DNA from: Microbacteriaceae bacterium
GTDB taxonomy: Bacteria > Actinomycetota > Actinomycetes > Actinomycetales > Microbacteriaceae
Length of the DNA stretch: 64,000 nucleotides
NCBI GenBank assembly: GCA_031177985.1
Contig: JAPSJW010000004.1
Coordinates: forward strand, 163,787-227,786
Direction of reading: 5' to 3'
Under the pieces are notes generated by a model. It ran no database searches. It saw nothing but the letters and a program-made list of their open reading frames with translations, and was not told the origin of the DNA. Both the position numbers and the translations under genes were made by a program. Shown piece after piece: positions 58,071-64,000 of this stretch (position 1 is its first letter; each line of letters starts with the position of its first letter).

Positions 58071-58089
58071 CGCTCCCTACCGTGGGGAG
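58071..58089 (+). promoter_or_regulatory. inverted repeat and possible -10 before the ABC exporter operon
   Basis: GCTCCC (58071-58076) pairs with GGGAGC (58084-58089) around TACCGTG, which itself could be a -10. 21 bp before the ATPase start. Operator role inferred. Confidence 0.35.
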
Positions 58090-58109
58090 CATCCGATCAG
58101 GGAGGTTCC

Positions 58110-59030
58110 ATGCTCAGCGTGCGCAACATCAGTCGCAGCTTCGGCACTGCTCGTGCCGTCGACGACGTCAGCTTCGACGTCGGAAGAGGCCGTCTCACCG
58201 GTTTCGTCGGAGGCAACGGCGCCGGCAAGACCACGACGATGCGAATCATCCTCGGCGTGCTCGCACCGGACTCGGGCACGGTCACGCTCGACGGCTCTCC
58301 CGTGGGGCAGTCGGCGCTGCACGGCTTCGGCTACATGCCCGAGGAGCGCGGTCTCTACCCGAAGATGGAGATCGGCGAGCAGCTCGCCTATCTGGCCCGA
58401 CTGCACGGCATCGACAAGCCCGGCGCGCGGCGGCGAGCAGACGACCTCCTCGAGCGTCTCGGCCTCATCGAGCGTCGCCGCGACAAGCTCGAGTCGCTGT
58501 CCCTCGGCAACCAGCAGCGGGTGCAGGTGGCGGCAGCACTCGTGCACGACCCCGACGTGCTCATCCTCGACGAGCCGTTCTCGGGCCTCGACCCGCTCGC
58601 GGTCGACGAGGTCGTCAGCGTCATCGCCGAGCACGCCGCGCGCGACGTGCCGGTGCTGTTCTCCTCGCACCAGCTGGAGGTCGTCGAGCGGCTCTGCGAC
58701 GACCTCGTGATCATCGCGGGCGGCCGGGTACGGGCGGCCGGGGAGCGCGAGCAGCTGCGCGCCCAGCACACGGGCGACCGCTGGAAGCTCGAGACGAGCT
58801 CCGACGCCGGCTGGGTGCGCGACGCCGGGGGCGTGCGAGTCGCCGAGCTCGCCGGGACGAGTGTGCTGTTCGACGCGGAGCCGGCAGCCGCGGATGCGGT
58901 GCTCCGAGCGGCGCTCGAGCGCGGCACGGTGACGAGCTTCCGCCCGGTGCGGCCGACGCTCGGCGAGATCTTCAGAGACATCGTGGTGGATGCCGCCGCG
59001 AGCGACAAGGAGGAGGTGGCGGCGCGATGA
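58110..59030 (+). CDS. ABC exporter ATP-binding protein, NatA-like
   Basis: 306 residues. Walker A GGNGAGKTTT (near 36-45), Q-loop in YMPEERGLYP, signature LSLGNQQRVQVA (LSLGN rather than LSGGQ, typical of the NatA/ABC-2 group), Walker B LILDEPFSGLD, switch SSHQ. Start at the ATG with GGAGG 6 nt upstream; the very long open frame upstream is antisense shadow of the two-component genes. Pairs with the permease gene it overlaps by 4 bp. Confidence 0.94.
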   Translation: MLSVRNISRSFGTARAVDDVSFDVGRGRLTGFVGGNGAGKTTTMRIILGVLAPDSGTVTLDGSPVGQSALHGFGYMPEERGLYPKMEIGEQLAYLARLHGIDKPGARRRADDLLERLGLIERRRDKLESLSLGNQQRVQVAAALVHDPDVLILDEPFSGLDPLAVDEVVSVIAEHAARDVPVLFSSHQLEVVERLCDDLVIIAGGRVRAAGEREQLRAQHTGDRWKLETSSDAGWVRDAGGVRVAELAGTSVLFDAEPAAADAVLRAALERGTVTSFRPVRPTLGEIFRDIVVDAAASDKEEVAAR

Positions 59031-60139
59031 GCACGCAGACCATGGCACGCCCGACGCAGGAGCGCATCGGGTTCTGGTCGGCGACCGGACTGGTCGCCGA
59101 GCGCGAGATCCTCGCGCAGGTGCGCTCGAAATCGTTCATCATCTCGAACGCGATCACGCTCCTGCTCGTGATCGGCGGCATCGTCCTGTCGAGCGTGCTC
59201 GGCGGCCAGACGGAGACCGCGCGGATCGCGGTCGTGGGCGGAGCGCCCGCAGGAGCCAGCGCATCCGAGGTGCTGGAGCCGGTCGAGGTGGCCGATCGCG
59301 CCGAAGCCGAGGAGCTGGTGCGCTCAGGTGACGTCGAAGCGGCGCTCGTGCCCGACGACAGCGAGCTCGGCTACGGACTCATCGCCCTGGAGGAGGCCCC
59401 CCAGGCGGTCGTCGCGGCCCTGTCGGTGAGCCCCGAGGTCGAGCTGCTCGAGCCGGCGGAGACCCCCTCCGGGCTCCGGTTCCTCATCGGGCTGGCCTTC
59501 GGGCTCGTGTTCATGGTCGCGGCCCTCGGCTCTGGCGCGATGATCATGCAGAACACCGTGCAGGAGAAGCAGTCGAGAGTCGTCGAGATCCTGCTGGCGG
59601 CGGTTCCCGCCCGAGCGCTGATGGCAGGCAAGATCATCGGGAACTCGGTGATCGGCGTCGGCACGGCCGCCGCGATCGCCGCCGCCGCCGCGCTCGGGCT
59701 TGCGCTCACCGGTCAGACCGAGCTGCTCGACCTGCTCTCGGGGCCGATCATCTGGTTCGTCATCTTCTTCATCTTCGGGTTCGTGCTCGTGGCGAGCATC
59801 TTCGCGGCAGGCGCCTCGCTCGTCTCGCGGCAGGAGGACACCGGCGCGGTCATGACCCCGGCGATGATGCTCGTGATGATCCCGTACTTCGGGGTGACGT
59901 TCTTCAACGACAATCCGACGGTCATGACGATCCTCTCGTACGTGCCGTTCAGCGCTCCGGTCGGCATGCCCGTGCGGCTGTTCTTCGGCGAGGCGCAGTG
60001 GTGGGAGCCGCTGATCTCGCTGGCGCTGCTGGTCGTCAGCACGGGGATCGTCGTCGCGATCGCGAGCAAGATCTACACGAACACCCTGCTGAAGATGGGG
60101 TCGCGGGTGTCGCTGCGCGAGGCTCTCCGGTCGAGCTGA
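59027..60139 (+). CDS. ABC-2 type permease, NatB-like
   Basis: 370 residues: one N-terminal helix (about 36-57, IISNAITLLLVIGGIVLSSVLGG), an extracytoplasmic domain to about 145, and five or six helices after it (VFMVAALGSGAMIMQNTVQEKQSRVVEILLAAVPARALMAGKIIG, then SGPIIWFVIFFIFGFVLVASIFAAGASLVSRQEDTGAVMTPAMM). Typical of sodium or drug exporters controlled by two-component systems. Substrate unknown. Confidence 0.92.
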   Translation: MSTQTMARPTQERIGFWSATGLVAEREILAQVRSKSFIISNAITLLLVIGGIVLSSVLGGQTETARIAVVGGAPAGASASEVLEPVEVADRAEAEELVRSGDVEAALVPDDSELGYGLIALEEAPQAVVAALSVSPEVELLEPAETPSGLRFLIGLAFGLVFMVAALGSGAMIMQNTVQEKQSRVVEILLAAVPARALMAGKIIGNSVIGVGTAAAIAAAAALGLALTGQTELLDLLSGPIIWFVIFFIFGFVLVASIFAAGASLVSRQEDTGAVMTPAMMLVMIPYFGVTFFNDNPTVMTILSYVPFSAPVGMPVRLFFGEAQWWEPLISLALLVVSTGIVVAIASKIYTNTLLKMGSRVSLREALRSS

Positions 60140-60182
60140 TCGACCTGCTCGCGGGCGGCGGCGCTTGTATGCTGTCGCCCGC

Positions 60183-60256
60183 GGGCTCTTAGCTCAGTTG
60201 GTTAGAGCGCCACGCTTACACCGTGGATGTCGGGGGTTCGAGTCCCTCAGGGCCCA
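60183..60256 (+). tRNA. tRNA-Val (TAC)
   Basis: 74 nt. Acceptor GGGCTCT pairs with AGGGCCC (one G-T), D-arm GCTCAGTTGGTTAGAGC, anticodon loop CTTACAC, T-arm region GGGGTTCGAGTCCCT, discriminator A, CCA not encoded. Confidence 0.95.
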
Positions 60257-60296
60257 CGGATGCCGAGCCGCCTTCAGCGGGTCGGCGTTCTTGGTT

Positions 60297-60662
60297 TCAG
60301 GCCGCGCAGCGGATGCAGGTGCGGGCCGCTGGTCGTGCGAGCAGACGAGCGGACGCGATCTCCGTGCCGCACCGCTCGCAGCGTCCGTACCCGCCCTCGG
60401 CGATCTTCCGGATGGCGTGATCGATCTCCGACAGGCGGGTCTCGGCCCCGGAGAGCAGCGCCGCAGCCTGCGACCGCTCGAAGGCGATCGTCGCGCCTTC
60501 CGGATCGTGCTCGTCGTCGGTCGACGTCGCCTGCGCCGCCCCCATGATCGACGTGAGGCTCTGCCGGAGAGCGAGGATCAACTCCACGGTGCGCTCGCGG
60601 TCGTCGTCGAGCAGCCGACGCAGCTCGGCGAGGGTCTCGTCGAGGGAAGCCGAGTCGGTCAT
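60297..60662 (-). CDS. DksA/TraR-type zinc-finger protein
   Basis: 121 residues: a long helical N-terminal part and a C-terminal four-cysteine finger CERCGTEIASARLLARPAARTCIRC. Such proteins bind RNA polymerase or act in stress responses. No DksA-like acid tip is clear. The ATG at 60662 is supported by TACGGT 6 nt upstream; the upstream open frame is not family sequence. Confidence 0.88.
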   Translation of the reverse strand: MTDSASLDETLAELRRLLDDDRERTVELILALRQSLTSIMGAAQATSTDDEHDPEGATIAFERSQAAALLSGAETRLSEIDHAIRKIAEGGYGRCERCGTEIASARLLARPAARTCIRCAA

Positions 60663-60668
60663 CGCCCG

Positions 60669-60674
60669 ACCGTA
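60669..60674 (-). promoter_or_regulatory. -10 element of the DksA-like gene
   Basis: TACGGT on the minus strand, 6 nt before the ATG at 60662. Confidence 0.45.
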
Positions 60675-60726
60675 CCCCGGGCCACTGTCAGACCTCGGTG
60701 AGGGTCCGCCCGAAGCAGCCGGCGTC

Positions 60727-61539
60727 CTACCGCTGCGGCAGCCGCCGCTCGAGCCTCGCCACCTGTTCCCGCAGCGCGGCGAGCTCCGCCAGGATGCGGT
60801 CGTCCGCCCGCTCCTCGCGCTCCGCAGCCGACTCGACCGCTTCGACCACCTCGTCGTCGCCCTGGCGCTCGAGGGCCTCGACGGTGACGGCGATGAAGAG
60901 GTTGAGCACGATGAAGGTCGAGATGATCGTGAAGAGGATGAAGAAGGCATAGATGCCCTCCTGGCCCTGCGCGAGCGGCACGATGATGTCGGGCCAGCCG
61001 TCGCCCAGCATGATGCGGAAGAGGCTCGTCGCGGAGAGCCCGAGGTTGCCGAATGACGCGGGGTCCTGCTGCTGGAAGAGCGTCGTCGCCATGACGGTGA
61101 AGATGTAGACGATGATCACGAGCAGTCCGCCGATCGAGGCGATGCCCGGAATGGCTGCGCCGAGTGCGCCGACGACGCGACGCATCGAGCGCACCGTCGA
61201 GAGGAGCCGCAGCACCCGCAGGATGCGCAGAATGCGCACGACGCTCGATCCCTCCGCGGCGGGCACAAGCGCGATCAGCACGACGAAGAGGTCGAACAGG
61301 TTCCAGCCGTCACGGAAGAACGCGGCACCGTGCCCGTAGATGCGGAGCGCGATCTCGACGACGAAGATGCCGACGGTCACCGTGTTGACGAGGTGCAGCA
61401 CCTCGCCCCACTCGGCCATCACCTGCGGCGAGGTCTCGAGCCCCAGCACGACCGCGTTGAGCAGGATGAGTCCGATGATGAAGCGCTGGAACGGCTTGGA
61501 CTCGACGAGGGCTCTCACGCGACGGCGGGGGCTGGTCAT
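60727..61539 (-). CDS. voltage-gated cation channel, bacterial single-domain type
   Basis: 270 residues with the six-helix layout: S1 at 18-35, S2 at 50-68, S3 at 80-95, S4 at 102-121 with arginines every third residue (RILRILRVLRLLSTVRSMRR), S5 at 135-155, pore helix and S6 at 196-222. The selectivity-filter region reads MLGDGWPD (178-184), unlike TLESWS of the known sodium channels. A charged coiled-coil tail follows (about 225-270). TAGGGT 6 nt before the ATG. Confidence 0.9.
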   Translation of the reverse strand: MTSPRRRVRALVESKPFQRFIIGLILLNAVVLGLETSPQVMAEWGEVLHLVNTVTVGIFVVEIALRIYGHGAAFFRDGWNLFDLFVVLIALVPAAEGSSVVRILRILRVLRLLSTVRSMRRVVGALGAAIPGIASIGGLLVIIVYIFTVMATTLFQQQDPASFGNLGLSATSLFRIMLGDGWPDIIVPLAQGQEGIYAFFILFTIISTFIVLNLFIAVTVEALERQGDDEVVEAVESAAEREERADDRILAELAALREQVARLERRLPQR

Positions 61540-61545
61540 GCGGAT

Positions 61546-61551
61546 ACCCTA
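61546..61551 (-). promoter_or_regulatory. -10 element of the channel gene
   Basis: TAGGGT on the minus strand, 6 nt before the ATG at 61539. Confidence 0.45.
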
Positions 61552-61603
61552 CGAGCGTTCCGAGGCGCCCGAGCGCGGGTGGAGGCCCGCCCGGTCTGCT
61601 GAC

Positions 61604-62254
61604 TCAGATGCGCGCCGAGGATCGTGCCTCGAGAAGCCTCCTCGCCGACTCGCGGACGTGACGACGCACCGCATCCGCCCCCTCCTGCTCGATGGCCCGC
61701 AGAAGCTCCACGTGCTGAGCGCCCATCTCCGCAGCGCCGAGGACGGGTCTCAGGTGGAGCAGGAAGAGCTGCAGCTCGCCGTCGAGCCTCGCGTGCAGCT
61801 CCTCGATCCTGGGGCTGTGCGCTGCGCGGACGAGTGAATGGTGGAAGGCCGAATGCTCGCGGTCGATGGACCGCAGGTCGGGATTCGGGACATCGCACGC
61901 CTCCACGAGGCGGGCGAGTGACTCTCGCACAGCCTCGGGCATCCGGCCCTCGTTCCGCTCGAGGGCGAGTCGCACGGCCTCGCCCTCGAGGGCTGCCCGC
62001 AGCTCCATGAGTGCGCCGACCTGATCGTCGTCGAGCAGCGCGACTCGGGCACCGCGAAAGGGCTCCGCAGCGACGAGGCGCTCCTCGGCCAGCGACTGCA
62101 GCGCCGCCCGCACCGTGTGTCGGCCGAGGCCCGACTCCCGCACGAGGGACTCCTCGCGCAGCGGAGTGTGCGGCGCGAGTTCGCCGGCGAGAATGCGCTC
62201 GCGCAGCGTCGCCGCCAGGCGCGCGGCGGCGCGACGGTCGTCAGCGCGCGGCAC
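61604..62254 (-). CDS. GntR-family (FCD) transcriptional regulator
   Basis: 216 residues. N-terminal winged helix with PLREESLVRESGLGRHTVRAALQSLAEERLV and C-terminal FCD ligand domain (about 80-205) with metal-site histidines in DREHSAFHHSLVRAAHS and RRHVRES. Overlaps the upstream transporter gene by 14 bp, and TTGT-GTA-ACAA at the front of that gene is the classical FCD operator, so this protein probably controls its own operon. Confidence 0.92.
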   Translation of the reverse strand: MPRADDRRAAARLAATLRERILAGELAPHTPLREESLVRESGLGRHTVRAALQSLAEERLVAAEPFRGARVALLDDDQVGALMELRAALEGEAVRLALERNEGRMPEAVRESLARLVEACDVPNPDLRSIDREHSAFHHSLVRAAHSPRIEELHARLDGELQLFLLHLRPVLGAAEMGAQHVELLRAIEQEGADAVRRHVRESARRLLEARSSARI

Positions 62255-63146
62255 GCGGCGTCACCCGCCCGCGATAGCGGCGCGACAGCGTCAGCACCAC
62301 GAGACCGGCGACGAGCAGACCGGCACCGAGCGCAGCGGATGCGCCCAGCGGCTCACGAAGCACCAGCACCCCGAGCAGACCCGCGGTCAGCGGCTCGACG
62401 AGGGTGATCGTCGAGACGACCGAAGCGTCGAGTCGGCGGAGCCCTATGGCGAACAGCGTGTAGGCGACTGCTACGGTCACGACGCCGAGCCAGGCGACCG
62501 TCGCAAGTCCGGTTGGCCGCAGCACCCAGCCGAGGTCGCTAACGAAGAGGAGGGGCAGGGCGAGCACGGCTCCCGCTCCGAAGACGTTCCCCATCGTGCG
62601 GGCAGGGCTCCACCCGTCGTCGAGCAGCGTCTTGCTGACCAGCGCATACACCGCATAGGCGGCCCCGGCTCCGACACTCGCCAGCAGGCCCGGGATGGAC
62701 GCCGTCGTCTCCGTCGGTGCGCCGCTCAGCACCGCCACGCCCGCTATGGCGAGGGGTGTCGCGACGAACCAGGCCCCCGTCGGCCGTCGTCGCAGCACTG
62801 CCGCCTCGAGCGCCCCGGTGAGTGCGGGCGCCGAGCCCAGAGCGACGAGAGTCCCCACGGCCACGCCGTTCTCGCTCGCGCCCCAGAAGAACAGGGGCTG
62901 ATACGCGACCACCGCGATCGCCGCTCCGAGGACGCGCACCCATGCCGAGCGCGACGAACCTTCACGCGGACCTTCGCGCCGAGCCATGGCGGCACCGAGC
63001 GCGGCGAGCAGCGCCCCGCCGAGGATGAGCCGGGCGGCTCCGAGCGTGACGGACGATGCGTCGCTCGGCCCGAGCGCCTGCGTCGTTCCTGTCGTGCCGA
63101 AGCAGATCGCCGCGAGCACGACGAAGAGCATCGGCAGGAGGTGCAT
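62241..63146 (-). CDS. EamA-family transporter controlled by the adjacent GntR regulator
   Basis: 301 residues, ten helices in two EamA repeats (MHLLPMLFVVLAAICFGTTGTTQAL, then VVAYQPLFFWGASENGVAVGTLVALGSAPALTGALEA and in the second half GLLASVGAGAAYAVYALVSKTLL and STITLVEPLTAGLLGVLVLREPLG). The ATG at 63146 starts family sequence; a GTG at 63200 would place the operator inside the gene. Probably a metabolite exporter; substrate unknown. Confidence 0.87.
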   Translation of the reverse strand: MHLLPMLFVVLAAICFGTTGTTQALGPSDASSVTLGAARLILGGALLAALGAAMARREGPREGSSRSAWVRVLGAAIAVVAYQPLFFWGASENGVAVGTLVALGSAPALTGALEAAVLRRRPTGAWFVATPLAIAGVAVLSGAPTETTASIPGLLASVGAGAAYAVYALVSKTLLDDGWSPARTMGNVFGAGAVLALPLLFVSDLGWVLRPTGLATVAWLGVVTVAVAYTLFAIGLRRLDASVVSTITLVEPLTAGLLGVLVLREPLGASAALGAGLLVAGLVVLTLSRRYRGRVTPRAAR

Positions 63147-63151
63147 CCCAG

Positions 63152-63166
63152 GATTGTTACACAATC
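63152..63166. promoter_or_regulatory. GntR-type operator
   Basis: GATTGT-TAC-ACAATC, a perfect 15-bp palindrome (17 bp with the flanking G and C). The core TTGT-N3-ACAA fits the FCD-type GntR consensus. It is 5 bp before the transporter start and 77 bp before the divergent gene at 63243. Confidence 0.7.
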
Positions 63167-63229
63167 CGCGCCCCCGTTCGACGTGCGTCCTCTGCGGCAC
63201 GTCGCAGCGGCTCCTCGGCAGTGAATCCG

Positions 63230-63235
63230 TACTAT
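63230..63235 (+). promoter_or_regulatory. -10 element of the acidic repeat protein gene
   Basis: TACTAT, 7 nt before the ATG at 63243. Confidence 0.45.
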
Positions 63236-63242
63236 CGACGGC

Positions 63243-64000
63243 ATGGCGACAGACGAGGGCACCACCGGAGACAGCGGATCGGACGACTCGCTGCCCCCCG
63301 GACCGCGCCGGTCGACCTACGTTCCGCCCTCCGCCCCGACCGGCCAGCCGAGTTCCGCAGGCGGCGATTACCTCGACGACGACGCGATCGCGGATGCTCT
63401 CGCTCAGGAGAACGCGCGGCTGATGTCGGGTCCGATCCCCATCCAGCGCCCGCCGTTCGCCGGCATGCCGGGAACCTGGACGGCCGCGACTCCCGTGCCG
63501 GACGAGGAGAGCGCGTCGGGCACTGACGATCCCGGCCCGGTCGACGACGCACCGCTCGACCAGGCGCCCTCGACCGACGGATACGACGGTGAAGCTGCCG
63601 ACTCCGACGCGGGGAGCGTCGACGATGCCGCCCCGTCCGTCGAGTCGCCGCCCGTCGAGGGCTCCGCCTGGGTCGCGGGTGCCGCGGCGGCAGGAGCCGC
63701 CGCATCCGGTGCGGCCGGATTCGCCGCTGCCGCAGGAGTGGTGCCGCCTGTCAGCACAGTGCCGCAGTGGCAGCCACCGAACGCCGATCTGCCGGACGCC
63801 CCGGAGACTCCGCGCGAAGACCCCGAGGCCGAGCCGGAAGACCGGGCGGCTGCGGATGAAGTTCCGGGTGCTGACGGGCAGGAGTCTGAGGGGGAGCCGT
63901 CTTTCGGGCAGGAGTCTGAGGGGGAGCCGTCTTTCGGGCAGGAGTCTGAGGGGGAGCCGTCTTTCGGGCAGGAGTCTGAGGGGGAGCCGTCTTTCGGGCA
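63243..64000 (+). CDS. acidic low-complexity protein with tandem decapeptide repeats (3' end outside window)
   Basis: At least 252 residues, open to the window edge. The sequence is rich in D, E, P, S and A and has no domain I recognise; residues about 138-166 form an Ala/Gly-rich stretch. From residue 212 it consists of perfect repeats GQESEGEPSF read from a 30-bp tandem repeat. The N terminus MATDEGTTGDSGSD has no signal. Could be the disordered N terminus of a larger protein lying to the right. Confidence 0.72.
   Translation, partial: MATDEGTTGDSGSDDSLPPGPRRSTYVPPSAPTGQPSSAGGDYLDDDAIADALAQENARLMSGPIPIQRPPFAGMPGTWTAATPVPDEESASGTDDPGPVDDAPLDQAPSTDGYDGEAADSDAGSVDDAAPSVESPPVEGSAWVAGAAAAGAAASGAAGFAAAAGVVPPVSTVPQWQPPNADLPDAPETPREDPEAEPEDRAAADEVPGADGQESEGEPSFGQESEGEPSFGQESEGEPSFGQESEGEPSFG
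63876..64000 (+). repeat. 30-bp in-frame tandem repeat
   Basis: Four identical 30-bp units at 63876, 63906, 63936 and 63966 and the first 5 bases of a fifth; the array is cut by the window end. Each unit encodes ten residues, so unit gain or loss keeps the frame. Confidence 0.95.

Noticed and set aside
56766..58109. Long 5' extension of the NatA-like ATPase frame
   Set aside because: Runs in another frame through the kinase and regulator genes; the family start and GGAGG ribosome site are at 58110.
63876..64000. Possible CRISPR array at the window end
   Set aside because: The 30-bp units are directly abutting with no spacers and are in frame with a coding sequence.

Overview
The window is a stretch of high-GC actinobacterial chromosome, most likely from the family Microbacteriaceae. 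The main reasons are: the fatty-acid block fabD-fabH-acpP-fabF with a PucR-type regulator and aceE directly beside it; lineage-typical small proteins (DUF3145, DUF3072, a DUF7882-like pair); an actinobacterial leuA of about 590 residues; GTG/TTG starts; and many genes with a -10 hexamer only 6-7 nt before the start codon, as expected for leaderless mRNAs. There is no phage, plasmid, CRISPR array, transposase or rRNA. Gene density is very high and neighbours often overlap by 1-4 bp.

Layout. 1-1.7 kb: end of an ABC exporter operon (ATPase plus FtsX-like permease). 1.7-3.7 kb: leuA behind a leucine-rich leader peptide and attenuator hairpin, closed by a 16-bp terminator hairpin. 3.7-8.0 kb, minus strand: SGNH acyltransferase, TRIC-like channel, NmrA-like oxidoreductase and its ECF41-type sigma factor. 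8.1-20.2 kb: housekeeping genes (recO, uppS, a PLP enzyme, glyS, a frameshifted AbiEi/DUF559-like gene, a DsbA-like thioredoxin, ybaK, dusB, dgt, dnaG). Five of six copies of a 74-76 bp inverted-repeat element lie here; the sixth is at 37.1 kb. 20.4-27.6 kb: a seven-part peptide/nickel-type ABC transporter operon with an unusual third ATPase and a lactonase-like propeller protein.

27.6-38.1 kb: tRNA-Asn; a two-component system with a palindromic operator, repeated upstream of a SHOCT-domain gene; a second, orphan kinase; azlCD; def; two transporters; a glycosyltransferase; a CAT-anticodon tRNA with a displaced copy of its T-arm 144 bp downstream; PPK2; the DUF7882-like pair. 38.1-46.6 kb: cupin, PhoX phosphatase, DUF1684 protein, lipoprotein, a second family A DNA polymerase, PadR regulator plus glycosyltransferase, DUF3145. 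46.6-55.7 kb: ribokinase, then the minus-strand type II fatty-acid synthase block, its PucR-type regulator and aceE, with a peroxiredoxin divergent from aceE. 55.7-64 kb: DUF3072, a two-component system with an ABC-2 exporter, tRNA-Val, a DksA-like zinc protein, a voltage-gated cation channel, a GntR regulator with its transporter and operator, and the N-terminal half of an acidic protein that enters a 30-bp tandem repeat at the window edge.

The observations most worth following are the six-copy inverted-repeat family (constant length, variable but self-complementary centre), the leuA attenuator, the matched two-component operators, the tRNA-arm duplication and the consistent leaderless promoter spacing.
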